From the NCBI RefSeq assembly GCF_001730525.1, contig NZ_MDFN01000032.1, positions 1-60,686 of the forward strand: DNA of 60,686 nt, in the 5' to 3' direction. This DNA is from Arcticibacter eurypsychrophilus. GTDB taxonomy: Bacteria > Bacteroidota > Bacteroidia > Sphingobacteriales > Sphingobacteriaceae. Shown here piece by piece: positions 18,532-26,554 of this stretch (within the stretch, counting starts at the first letter, position 1; each line of letters begins with the position of its first letter). Below the pieces are notes generated by a model that did no database searches, was not told the DNA's origin, and worked only from the letters and a program-made list of their open reading frames with translations. The position numbers and the translations under genes are program-made.

Positions 18532-19281
18532 ATGTCTTTACGTACAAAAATATACTTCGCATCAGATTTTCATCTTGGTACTGCAAATTATGGAGAAAGC
18601 CGAAAAAGAGAGGATCGGATTGTAAGATGGCTTGACTCTATAAAAAACGTCGCTAAGGAACTTTACCTGGTAGGAGATGTGTTTGATTTTTGGTTTGAGT
18701 ATAAATATGTGGTGCCAAAAGGCTATATCCGGTTTTTAGGTAAGCTGGCGGAGCTTTCAGATCTTGGCGTGCAAATTACGATGTTCAAAGGGAATCATGA
18801 TATGTGGATGTTTGGCTATCTGACTCAGGAAATGAATGTGAAGATCGTATCGGATGAGCTGGTTATTGAGCGCGACGGAAAGAAGTTTTATATTCACCAT
18901 GGAGATGGGCTCGGTCCGGGTGACAGTAAATATAAGTTTCTTAAAAAGTTTTTCAGGAGTGGTTTGTGTCAGTGGTTATTTGGTTGGATTCATCCCAATT
19001 TGGGGATTGGAATTGCGGGTGCCTGGTCCGGACATAGTCGTATTGCCGGTGCAAAACTAGAAACGTTTCAAACGGAACAGCATGAATGGCTTGTTATCTA
19101 CAGTAAGGAAAAACTAAAGGAAGAGCACTTTGATTATTTTATTTTTGGACATCGTCATCTTCCATTGGATATTGAGTTGAGTGCATCCAGCAGGTATATT
19201 AACCTTGGGGAATGGATGAATTATAATAGTTATGCGGTGTTTGATGAGGAGGGCTTGGCCCTTAGATACTTTGAAAAGTAA
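18532..19281 (+). CDS. lpxH: UDP-2,3-diacylglucosamine diphosphatase-like metallophosphoesterase
   Basis: This calcineurin-like phosphoesterase is 249 residues long from the ATG at 18532; a GTG at 18508 would add eight residues, but MSLRTKIYFASDFHLG is the more usual beginning. Metal-binding motifs appear in order: DFHLG, GDVFDFWFEY, GNHDMWMF, HHGDG and GHRHLP. This pattern and length fit LpxH, which hydrolyses UDP-2,3-diacylglucosamine to lipid X in lipid A synthesis at the inner membrane. It stands alone, transcribed away from the peptidase gene, with prfA downstream after 149 bp. The alternative is a related LpxH-like enzyme of uncertain substrate. Confidence 0.85.
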   Translation: MSLRTKIYFASDFHLGTANYGESRKREDRIVRWLDSIKNVAKELYLVGDVFDFWFEYKYVVPKGYIRFLGKLAELSDLGVQITMFKGNHDMWMFGYLTQEMNVKIVSDELVIERDGKKFYIHHGDGLGPGDSKYKFLKKFFRSGLCQWLFGWIHPNLGIGIAGAWSGHSRIAGAKLETFQTEQHEWLVIYSKEKLKEEHFDYFIFGHRHLPLDIELSASSRYINLGEWMNYNSYAVFDEEGLALRYFEK

Positions 19282-19430
19282 AGGTATTCATCAGGCGGGT
19301 TATTTATTTAGTTAAAAAGCATTATTTTTGGATTCTTAAACTAGGGATAATATTTATTTACCTGATGTTTATCAAATATTACCGTGTTTGATGCTGTGAA
19401 TTATCAAGCGCAAGTTTTTTTAATCAGAAC

Positions 19431-20507
19431 ATGTTAGACAAATTAGAAGCCATAAAACTTCGTTGGGAAGAAGTAGAAAGAGAATTGAGTGACCCTGCTA
19501 CCATGAACGACATGAAGCGATACGCTCAGTTGAACAAGGAATATAAGGATCTTGGGAAGATTGTTGACGAGTATAAAATCTATAAAAATGTCGTATCTAA
19601 TATTGATGCGAACAAGGAGATCTTGTCTACTGAAAAGGATGATGAGATGCGAGAAATGGCAAAGATGGAGATGGATGAGCTTTTGCAAAAGAAAGATGAG
19701 ATGGAAAGCCAGATTCGTTTGATGTTGATACCAAAAGATCCGGAGGATGCCAAGAATGCAGTAATTGAAATACGAGGAGGAACAGGAGGGGATGAGGCAG
19801 CATTGTTTGCTGGTGACTTATATAGAATGTATACCCGGTTTTTTGAAAAGAAAAACTGGAAAGTGGAAACCATGGACGTTACTGAAGGTACCGCAGGTGG
19901 ATATAAGGAAGTAATTTTAAAGGTTACAGGGGAAGAGGTGTACGGTCAGCTTAAGTATGAATCGGGCGTGCATCGTGTACAGCGTGTTCCCGATACGGAG
20001 ACTCAAGGACGTGTGCATACTTCAGCAGCATCTGTAGCAGTGCTTGCGGAAGTGGAAGAGGTGGATTTCTATTTGAATCCTGCGGATGTAGATATGCAGA
20101 CGTCACGTTCAGGTGGTGCAGGTGGGCAGAATGTGAATAAGGTAGAAACAAAGGTTCAGCTAACACATAGGCCATCAGGAATGGTGGTGGTGTGTCAGAT
20201 TGAGCGTTCACAGTTTGGTAACAGGGAGCGGGCGATGGAAATGCTAAGAAGTCGTTTATATGACCTGGAAGTACAAAAGCAGACTGGAGATATTGCTGCA
20301 AAGCGTAAGACGATGGTGTCTACTGGGGATCGTTCCGCTAAGATCAGAACGTATAATTATCCTCAGGGTAGGGTTACTGAACATCGAATCGGGTTGACCA
20401 TGTACAATCTTCCGGCTATTATGGATGGGGATATTCAGGAAATTATTGATGCGTTGCAGTTTGCTGAGAATGCGGAGAAGATGAAAGAGGGGTCAGTTGC
20501 TTCTTAA
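19431..20507 (+). CDS. prfA: Peptide chain release factor 1
   Basis: This 358-residue factor recognises UAA and UAG and triggers peptide release. The stop-codon reading tripeptide is Pro187-Asp188-Thr189 (RVPDTETQGR), where E. coli RF1 has Pro-Ala-Thr, so the P-x-T pattern of RF1 (not RF2 SPF) is kept. The catalytic GGQ is at residues 231-233 in RSGGAGGQNVNK. The length matches RF1, and no frameshift site is present, as expected for RF1. Confidence 0.96.
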   Translation: MLDKLEAIKLRWEEVERELSDPATMNDMKRYAQLNKEYKDLGKIVDEYKIYKNVVSNIDANKEILSTEKDDEMREMAKMEMDELLQKKDEMESQIRLMLIPKDPEDAKNAVIEIRGGTGGDEAALFAGDLYRMYTRFFEKKNWKVETMDVTEGTAGGYKEVILKVTGEEVYGQLKYESGVHRVQRVPDTETQGRVHTSAASVAVLAEVEEVDFYLNPADVDMQTSRSGGAGGQNVNKVETKVQLTHRPSGMVVVCQIERSQFGNRERAMEMLRSRLYDLEVQKQTGDIAAKRKTMVSTGDRSAKIRTYNYPQGRVTEHRIGLTMYNLPAIMDGDIQEIIDALQFAENAEKMKEGSVAS

Positions 20508-20573
20508 ATTGGAGGTAATTTGAAATTTATATGCCTGTGTTTCAATAGTCTTTCAAGTATTTCTAAATATATG

Positions 20574-20603
20574 TTGGTAATACGAATAATGAAGCTATAT
20601 TTG
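20574..20603 (+). promoter_or_regulatory. Bacteroidota-type promoter of tRNA-Asp
   Basis: TTG (20574-20576) and TATATTTG (20596-20603) are separated by 19 bp, matching the -33 TTTG / -7 TAnnTTTG promoter of the Bacteroidota primary sigma factor. The tRNA starts 21 bp downstream. Confidence 0.7.
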
Positions 20604-20623
20604 CAAACCCAAAAGGGAATAAC

Positions 20624-20697
20624 GGTTCGGTAGTTCAGCTGGTTAGAATACATGCCTGTCACGCATGGGGTCGCGGGTTCGAGTCCCGTCCGGACCG
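20624..20697 (+). tRNA. tRNA-Asp (anticodon GTC)
   Basis: The 74-nt sequence folds as a cloverleaf. The acceptor stem is GGTTCGG (20624-20630) with CCGGACC (20690-20696, one G-U pair), discriminator G20697. T8-A9 follow the acceptor stem. The anticodon stem CATGC/GCATG encloses the loop CTGTCAC with anticodon GTC at 20658-20660. The T arm is GCGGG-TTCGAGT-CCCGT. The 3' CCA is not encoded. Confidence 0.97.
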
Positions 20698-20719
20698 CTC
20701 GAAAGAGTTAAATCAGATT

Positions 20720-20747
20720 AAAGGAGGTATAAAAACCTCCTTTTTTT
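20720..20747 (+). terminator. Terminator of tRNA-Asp
   Basis: AAAGGAGGT pairs with ACCTCCTTT around a short AT-rich loop and is followed by a T run, 23 bp after the tRNA. Confidence 0.85.
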
Positions 20748-20775
20748 ATGCCCTTTTTTTAAATTTTTTCCATCA

Positions 20776-22632
20776 TTAATTTAATGGTAATGTGAAGTAA
20801 AAGGTAGTGCCAAAGCCGAATTTGCTTTCGAGCCATAGCTTACCCCCATTGAGTTCTACAAATTCTTTGCAAAGAACGAGTCCTAGACCTGTACCCTTTT
20901 CATCTGCTGTTCCTAGAGTGGAGAAGTTGCTGTCCATTTTAAGTATTAGGTCCTGATTTACATCTTCAATACCTATTCCTGCATCCTGAATGGAAAATTG
21001 GATATAAGAGGAAATATTCTCTGCTTTTATGATAATGTAGCTATTAGGGTAGCTGAATTTTACAGAGTTTGAGATGATATTTCTGAATATGGTTCCTACC
21101 ATCTGGCGGTCAGCAAAAACAGTACTGGATGTCAATTGTGAAATCCTAATGTCGATTCCTTTCGGTATAGCCATAGATCCTCCTGTGCTTTTTGCCTGAT
21201 CTAATAGGTCTGCTATATCAATAAACTCCGGGTGAGGCTTTAGCAGTCCTGTTTGTACGCGTGACCAGTTTAACAGGTTTTCCAGAAGAGAGTAAGCATT
21301 CTTTGCTGTCTCATTCATGCGGAAGGCCATATGTTGGATTTTTTCAACGCTTAATTTCTCTGCATTTTTATAAATAAGTTGACTAAAAGATAATAACGAT
21401 GTAAATGGGTTCTTAAGATCATGTGCTATAATGGAGAAAAATTTGTCTTTGGTCGCATTTAAATCCTGGAGCTGTTGCTCTGTGTTCTTTTGTTTGGTGA
21501 TGTCATGACATATCACGAGATACGTTTTGTTCTCCGTATGGGTATGGTATTCGGGTATTGCTTGTACCGAGTAGATATAATTTAGGCCCTCTTTCTTCAG
21601 GCTAATGTTTGTCTCCTGGATGCGGCCTGTTGAGTTCGCCTGTAGCAGAGTTAGGTTAAGTGTATCTTTAAGTGTTTTAGGTAGTTCCAGGTGGCGTGAA
21701 TCGGCATTGTTAATTTCAGTAGGTGTATTCTGTGAAAACTTAGTTACAGCTAAATTGGCATAGATGCAGTTGAAATGTTGATCAAACCTTAAAATTAAAC
21801 CTGGTAAATTTTCAGCTAATGTTCTGTATTTTTCCTCATTGTCTTTTAGGTTTTTAAAAATCAAGCTAGTTGGTCTTATAAATCCTGTTTCGATATTAGC
21901 TTTATAGATCATAAAGAATGCTACAAGTTTGGCATAATGTCCTAATTCATTGATCAGGCTATAATTGGAAATATATAGGGTGAAGCAAAACTCACTCAAA
22001 ATAGTGAAGATTAATGAGATGGTGAGTAGTTTGACAACGGATTCGCTAAACTGACTTCGCTTATTGTATAAAAGATAGCCAGCTAAAAAAAGAATTGCTA
22101 TGATGATGTATTCAGCATAAATTTTAAACTTGGTTTGTCCGGACCCTTCAATAAAACACAAAGGGAAAATATGCCAGTATAATATGGATAGGAGTATTAA
22201 GATGCTGATTACTAGATAGCTTAAAAAAATAAGATCGGCATTCAATTTTTTTCTGCTATTTAAGAACCAGAAACCTGCTACAAAAGTCAATGCCTCCAAT
22301 AATCGGGTAGCTACCCAAAACTGATTTGCGTAATAGACGGGACTAACAATAATGTTCATCCCTGTGAATGTAAGTGTGTGGAGAAGATCTAATGCGCCAA
22401 TAAAAAGGTAAGATATGCCTACAAAAAATAAATAATTATTATCCAGCATTTTGCGGGAGTTCCATGTTATGATGAAGACGGCAAATGCGATTACAATAGA
22501 TAAGAGTTCAACTATGGTATGGAAAAGTAAATAGCTTTGTTGCAGGCTGAAGTAAAATACTGAGGAAAGAATAATTCCAGCGAAAATATTTCTACGATTG
22601 TTATTTAAGGTTGAGGAGTATAACGTTTTCAA
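20776..22632 (-). CDS. MASE3-PAS hybrid sensor histidine kinase
   Basis: This 618-residue sensor kinase begins with about eight hydrophobic helices (residues 15-245) that look like the MASE3 membrane sensor domain, including the segment SYLFIGALDLLHTLTFTGMN (about 74-93). A PAS domain follows (about 265-385), then the HisKA domain with His404 in IIAHDLKNP, and a C-terminal ATPase domain with the N box (FRNIISNSVKF), G1 (QDAGIGIE) and G2 (GTGLGLVLCKEF). No receiver domain or response regulator is encoded next to it. It is divergent from the surface-protein island that starts at 22834. That position makes it a candidate regulator of the island, but this is inference only. Confidence 0.9.
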   Translation of the reverse strand: MKTLYSSTLNNNRRNIFAGIILSSVFYFSLQQSYLLFHTIVELLSIVIAFAVFIITWNSRKMLDNNYLFFVGISYLFIGALDLLHTLTFTGMNIIVSPVYYANQFWVATRLLEALTFVAGFWFLNSRKKLNADLIFLSYLVISILILLSILYWHIFPLCFIEGSGQTKFKIYAEYIIIAILFLAGYLLYNKRSQFSESVVKLLTISLIFTILSEFCFTLYISNYSLINELGHYAKLVAFFMIYKANIETGFIRPTSLIFKNLKDNEEKYRTLAENLPGLILRFDQHFNCIYANLAVTKFSQNTPTEINNADSRHLELPKTLKDTLNLTLLQANSTGRIQETNISLKKEGLNYIYSVQAIPEYHTHTENKTYLVICHDITKQKNTEQQLQDLNATKDKFFSIIAHDLKNPFTSLLSFSQLIYKNAEKLSVEKIQHMAFRMNETAKNAYSLLENLLNWSRVQTGLLKPHPEFIDIADLLDQAKSTGGSMAIPKGIDIRISQLTSSTVFADRQMVGTIFRNIISNSVKFSYPNSYIIIKAENISSYIQFSIQDAGIGIEDVNQDLILKMDSNFSTLGTADEKGTGLGLVLCKEFVELNGGKLWLESKFGFGTTFYFTLPLN

Positions 22633-22770
22633 CAGATGAACAAGTAAGATTTAAAGATAATAAAAATTATCATTCACCTATTAAGAATGGGGACTAAATA
22701 AGGGCATGAATTAGATTAAAAATTACGAGAAAAATGCTGCGTTATTTTACAATAAATTCCTATTTTGCAG

Positions 22771-22790
22771 TTGGGGAATGAATTTCCCAA
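22771..22790. promoter_or_regulatory. GGGGAAT/TTCCC half-site pair A
   Basis: TTGGGGAA (22771-22778) and TTTCCCAA (22783-22790) form an interrupted palindrome with a 4-bp gap, 44 bp before the first pilin-like gene. The same two half-sites occur upstream of 29600 with a wider gap, and a related pair lies upstream of 23593. Confidence 0.45.
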
Positions 22791-22833
22791 GTATATGAAA
22801 ATAATTTCTACACAGGCCTCATAATGTAATTTT

Positions 22834-23370
22834 ATGAAAAAGATCATCCTCATAGTAGCTTTGTTGTTTGACGGAACATTTTTCAGCAAAGCTAAGGCAC
22901 AGGATGCAACCTTGACTGTAAGTTTAGCAGCGCTTCAAAGTATTAAGCTTAATACTGCTGCTATAAATATTAACTTTTTAACAGAGTCTGACTATGCAAA
23001 TGGAAAAAGTTCGGGAGTGATAGTAGATCAGATAGAGGTTGTAAGTACAGGTTTATTTACTGTTTCGGTAATGGCAAGTGGTCCATTATCAGCTGGGGAT
23101 CCAACAATGGATATTCCTTTAACGGCTCTTAATCTGACACCTACGTTAGCTAGTTCATCCAGTACAATGAACAAACAGGTTTATACTACTATTGCAGGTG
23201 CCTTAGATAAAGGTGTTCCTAAAGCTTTTATAAAGACATCAAGTGGTACTTTCAATGCGAAGTTTTCAGTTAACTATGGTGTAACTGCAGGTACAGGGAG
23301 TGTTAATTTGCTAAACAGACCAGTAGGAGATTACACAACAACTATAACTTATACTATTTCGCCGGATTGA
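22834..23370 (+). CDS. Secreted pilin-like subunit 1 (DUF4402-like)
   Basis: This 178-residue protein has a signal peptide (cleavage after KAKAQ, residue about 22). The mature chain starts with an alternating hydrophobic stretch (ATLTVSLAALQSI), which resembles the N-terminal donor strand of chaperone-usher pilins, and ends with G-D-Y-T-T-T-I-T-Y-T-I, a final beta strand of the kind seen in archaic (Csu/spore coat U-type) subunits. The body is beta-rich, without cysteines. The next gene is a close paralogue. With a chaperone-like and an usher-like gene downstream I infer a structural fibre subunit. Domain naming as DUF4402 is from memory of similar Bacteroidota proteins and is unverified. Confidence 0.72.
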   Translation: MKKIILIVALLFDGTFFSKAKAQDATLTVSLAALQSIKLNTAAININFLTESDYANGKSSGVIVDQIEVVSTGLFTVSVMASGPLSAGDPTMDIPLTALNLTPTLASSSSTMNKQVYTTIAGALDKGVPKAFIKTSSGTFNAKFSVNYGVTAGTGSVNLLNRPVGDYTTTITYTISPD

Positions 23371-23425
23371 TAAATATTGTCTTTGGTTAATGTGTTTAAA
23401 AGGACATGGGAAATAATGAGAAAAA

Positions 23426-23470
23426 CATATGCGCAATAATGGGAATAAATAGCCCATTATTGCGCATATG
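23426..23470. terminator. Perfect 18-bp hairpin between the two pilin-like genes
   Basis: CATATGCGCAATAATGGG (23426-23443) and its exact reverse complement (23453-23470) enclose a 9-nt loop, 55 bp after the first subunit gene. No T run follows, so it may act as a weak or factor-assisted terminator, or as a 3' mRNA-stabilising structure that raises subunit 1 yield. Confidence 0.6.
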
Positions 23471-23507
23471 GGGAATTGTTTACTCATGTGTGTAAAAGTA
23501 ATTCCCC
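23470..23507. promoter_or_regulatory. GGGGAATT/AATTCCCC half-site pair B
   Basis: GGGGAATT (23470-23477) and AATTCCCC (23500-23507) are exact inverted copies separated by 22 bp, 85 bp upstream of the second pilin-like gene. A TGTCAC followed by ATTTT at 23522 is also found downstream of half-site pair C at 29557. Confidence 0.45.
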
Positions 23508-23592
23508 TTAAATGCCTTATTTGTCACGATTTTGTAAGTGGAACGTAGTTTGATTACATGATCAGTAATAAACTATATCATACAAAAGATTC

Positions 23593-24123
23593 ATGAAAAA
23601 AACCTTGTTATTTGTCGCCATATTACTTGCAGGAGTATCTTCTAATAAAGCTAATGCGCAGGATGCCACATTGACTGTAAACTTAGCAGCACTTCAAAGT
23701 ATTAAGCTTAATACCGCTGCTGTACGCATAGATTTTGCATCGGAATCTGATTATGCAAACGGAAAAAGTTCCGGAGTAATAGCAGACCAAATAGAGATTG
23801 TAAGTACCGGTATATTTACTGTTTCGGTGATGGCAAGTGGCCCGTTATCAACTGGAACAGCAATAGATGATATACCGTTATCTGCTCTTACTCTCACTCC
23901 TTCTTTAGCTAGTTCATCTAGTACAATAGTTCCTACTTTAAATGTTATTACAACCTTAGCGCCGACAGTTCCTAAAGCTTTTATAAAATCATTAGTTGGT
24001 ACTTCCAATGCGAAGTTCTCTGTAAATTATGGAATATTGCCAGGTGTTGGTAGTGTCAATTTACTGAACAGACCAGCAGGAGCTTATAAAACGACAGTAA
24101 CTTATACTATTGCACCTAATTAA
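23593..24123 (+). CDS. Secreted pilin-like subunit 2 (DUF4402-like)
   Basis: This 176-residue paralogue of the preceding gene is identical over long blocks, such as LAALQSIKLNTAA, SDYANGKSSGVI, FTVSVMASGPLS and FSVNYG. The signal peptide ends KANAQ (about residue 22) and the mature protein starts DATLTVNL. Divergence is concentrated at residues 100-135 of the mature chain, which could be the exposed face. It ends with the same G-x-Y-x-T-T-V-T-Y-T-I strand. The two subunits are probably the major shaft proteins of one fibre, or alternative versions of it. Confidence 0.72.
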   Translation: MKKTLLFVAILLAGVSSNKANAQDATLTVNLAALQSIKLNTAAVRIDFASESDYANGKSSGVIADQIEIVSTGIFTVSVMASGPLSTGTAIDDIPLSALTLTPSLASSSSTIVPTLNVITTLAPTVPKAFIKSLVGTSNAKFSVNYGILPGVGSVNLLNRPAGAYKTTVTYTIAPN

Positions 24124-24170
24124 TAGGCTAATCTTATCAATATTAGGTTTTATTAGAATTAGAAAATTAC

Positions 24171-24204
24171 AAAAACTCTTGGCTTTAATCTGGCAAGAGT
24201 TTTT
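24171..24204 (+). terminator. Hairpin between subunit 2 and the chaperone gene
   Basis: AAAAACTCTTG (24171-24181) and CAAGAGTTTTT (24194-24204) are exact reverse complements around a 12-nt loop. The stem ends in five T, as in a weak intrinsic terminator. It starts 47 bp after the subunit 2 stop and precedes the chaperone start by 43 bp, so partial read-through would give many subunits per chaperone and usher. Confidence 0.65.
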
Positions 24205-24247
24205 GCGGTTCTTAAGGTCATTGCATTTATTCAAAATTCTCTAAATC

Positions 24248-25060
24248 ATGAAGTTTTCATGCTTCTCTAAATCTATCATCCCCTTAATTTTTGTAGGTCT
24301 ACAGGGCTTTGCTCAAGCAGGCATTACAGCAAGTCCTTCCAAAATGTACTACCGTCTACCTGCCGGTAGTACAAGTACTCAGAAAGTTTATGTTATAAAC
24401 CCTATAGGTAAAAACCTGGAGGTTGGAGTTTCTTTAGGTGATTGGGATTATGATAGTTTGGGGACTAATAATCTGCATGACCCAGGAATACTAAAAACCT
24501 CATGTGCAAACTGGGTAAAAGTACTGCCTGGATCCTATTTTACCCTATTACCTGAAGAGCGGAAGGAGTTAACAATTGAACTTACCGTACCCATTACAGC
24601 GGATAAAAATATCCCTGTTCATACAGCAATGTTATACTTTACACAACTAAATCCGGTTGACAGCAAGAGTGAAAATGGAGCTGCTATAAAAGTAAGTGTA
24701 AGGATGGGAATAAAGATCTACCATAGTTTTACGCAGGCGGATGAGCGAAATATTGAGGTAGTCAATTTTACGGATAAGAAAAAGGTAAAGGCAGACTCTA
24801 AGGGCTTGCTGGAATTAAAGATTGAAAATACTGGAAAAATTTGGCTTGACGGTAAGGTGATATGGGAATTATTGAACATCCAAAACGGAGATAAGATTAA
24901 AATGGAGAATGTTCCTTTTTTATCCTTGCCGGGAGATAAGACAACGTTGGTAATGGACTTGCCTGCTAGTTTAAAGAAAGGGCATTATTCAGCAACAGCA
25001 ATAGTTAACTATGGCAATAAAGATGAATTAAAGGTTGTGGAATTAGAGTTTGAAACTTAA
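24248..25060 (+). CDS. PapD-like periplasmic fimbrial chaperone
   Basis: This 270-residue protein has a signal peptide (cleavage near residues 21-23, GFAQA). It has the layout of a two-Ig-domain pilus chaperone. The first domain (about residues 24-150) opens with SPSKMYYRLPAGST and contains a loop PEERKELTIELTVP, then PVHTAMLYFTQLNP, the region where PapD-type chaperones carry their G1 donor strand. The second domain (about 155-270) ends with a run of strands, GHYSATAIVNYGNKD. The length is a little more than the 220-250 residues usual for the family. It sits between two pilin-like genes and an adhesin-like plus usher-like gene, and the next start is 1 bp past its stop. I did not confirm the Arg/Lys pair that anchors subunit C-termini. 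Confidence 0.7.
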   Translation: MKFSCFSKSIIPLIFVGLQGFAQAGITASPSKMYYRLPAGSTSTQKVYVINPIGKNLEVGVSLGDWDYDSLGTNNLHDPGILKTSCANWVKVLPGSYFTLLPEERKELTIELTVPITADKNIPVHTAMLYFTQLNPVDSKSENGAAIKVSVRMGIKIYHSFTQADERNIEVVNFTDKKKVKADSKGLLELKIENTGKIWLDGKVIWELLNIQNGDKIKMENVPFLSLPGDKTTLVMDLPASLKKGHYSATAIVNYGNKDELKVVELEFET

Positions 25061-25061
25061 T

Positions 25062-26540
25062 ATGATGAAAAATTCCTTAATTTTTATAGTTGTTGTTCTT
25101 ATAAGTATAACAAAGGTAAGTGGTCAATTTACTATTTCTGCTAGTGAATCTTATAGTGCACCGCTTTCTACTTATGACGCAGTAATGGCTGGGATTACTT
25201 TAAACGATCATCTTACTATTGTTGCGAATTTTAACCAGAATGCAAGTTTTTCAGCAGGTTGGACACTAAAAGTCCGTGCTAATGGAGACTTTACAAACGG
25301 AAGTAGCACTATACCTTCACAATATGTCTCGTTAAAATTCAGAAGTGTGAATGGAGTTCAAGGAGTTTCAGGTTCACAGGTTTCGCTTACAAATGCCTAT
25401 GCCAATCTGATTACTACAACAGCGGCTTTAGCTTCCCCTCCAGCATATTACGTGCCTTTTAATTTCGATATGATTATTCAGGGAGGAGCGCATCTCATGG
25501 TTCCAACTACTGGTGTTTTTAGTACAACCTTGACTGTTTCATTTTGTAATAGTGCTGGTACTGTGGTTACCTCATTAAATTCAGTGCCCATTTCCTTTAC
25601 TATCAATTATAGTAATACCTGCTCGGGTACAACAATTGAAAACATTAATTCGACATCCTATAATTTTGACACTTACAGTAAGCTTCAGTTAGGAGCAACG
25701 GTAACTGAAGGTATTACTATTCCTTATGCATCCAATGGAGCAAATTGCCGGGGTTGGAGTTTAAAGGTAAGAGCAAATGGGAATTTTGTAAATGGAAGTA
25801 GTTCAGTACCTGCGCAAAACGTATCATTGAAATTTAATCGGGTTTCTGCTGGTTCGGCAACTAATGCTCAAATAGGTGCCTCAGGCAATCCTATACCTTT
25901 AAGTATGTCGGATGTTACTCTTATCAATCAGTCCAATGCACCATTTGATTTTAGTGCGGCCCATACCTTCGACATAATTATAGCGGGCGGTAGTGCTTTA
26001 TCATCGGCGACAACTCAAGGTACGTATACTTGCCCTCTTATATTTACTCTTAATAACCAGAATGGACAGTTAATATCAACCAAAAACGTGTCAGTTAGCT
26101 TTCAGATTACTTATGGAAATACTAACGATTATACGGTTACATTGCTATATCCAAATGTGTCATTTGGATATAGCAGCATTGCTAATTATCTGAATGGAAT
26201 ATTGGTAACTAAAACAAATGGGCTAAAAATAGTAGCCTATTCTGCTTATCAGGTAATTGTTAAAACAGTGGGGCCCAACCTTATAAACGGGTCAAATACG
26301 CTCCCAGTTTCAATGATTAAACTTCAGAATTCATCTTCTACCAGTAAATCTGGAATTACTTCTACAAACATAAGTCTATCGGCGAATGATCAGGTTATCA
26401 TTGTCAATAATTATAATGATTACACGTATCAAACTGTTGAGTATAATTTAAAATATATAATGGAGGCGAACAACGCCATAACTACAGCGCCAAGTGGCAC
26501 TTACACCACGCAAGTTATATATGTAGTCCTTCCTAGGTGA
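25062..26540 (+). CDS. Three-repeat pilin-like adhesin/tip protein
   Basis: From ATG 25062 this is a 492-residue secreted protein (signal peptide to about residue 22, VSGQ). A TTG at 25050 overlapping the chaperone gene is less likely. It has three imperfect repeats of about 150 residues. The first two share GW(T/S)LKVRANG(D/N)F, NGSS, P(S/A)Q and VSLKF; the third keeps V-K-T-V-G-P-N-L-I-N-G-S-N. Each repeat ends with a beta strand like the pilin C-terminal strand (GVFSTTLTVSF, GTYTCPLIFTL, GTYTTQVIYVV). I read it as fused pilin-like domains, plausible as tip adhesin or minor fibre subunit. Cysteines are few and no known enzyme motif is present. Confidence 0.65.
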   Translation: MMKNSLIFIVVVLISITKVSGQFTISASESYSAPLSTYDAVMAGITLNDHLTIVANFNQNASFSAGWTLKVRANGDFTNGSSTIPSQYVSLKFRSVNGVQGVSGSQVSLTNAYANLITTTAALASPPAYYVPFNFDMIIQGGAHLMVPTTGVFSTTLTVSFCNSAGTVVTSLNSVPISFTINYSNTCSGTTIENINSTSYNFDTYSKLQLGATVTEGITIPYASNGANCRGWSLKVRANGNFVNGSSSVPAQNVSLKFNRVSAGSATNAQIGASGNPIPLSMSDVTLINQSNAPFDFSAAHTFDIIIAGGSALSSATTQGTYTCPLIFTLNNQNGQLISTKNVSVSFQITYGNTNDYTVTLLYPNVSFGYSSIANYLNGILVTKTNGLKIVAYSAYQVIVKTVGPNLINGSNTLPVSMIKLQNSSSTSKSGITSTNISLSANDQVIIVNNYNDYTYQTVEYNLKYIMEANNAITTAPSGTYTTQVIYVVLPR

Positions 26541-26554
26541 TATTTTCTGGCTAC

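Noticed and set aside
25050-25061. TTG start for the three-repeat adhesin inside the chaperone gene
   Set aside because: ATG 25062 follows the chaperone stop directly and gives a standard signal peptide.
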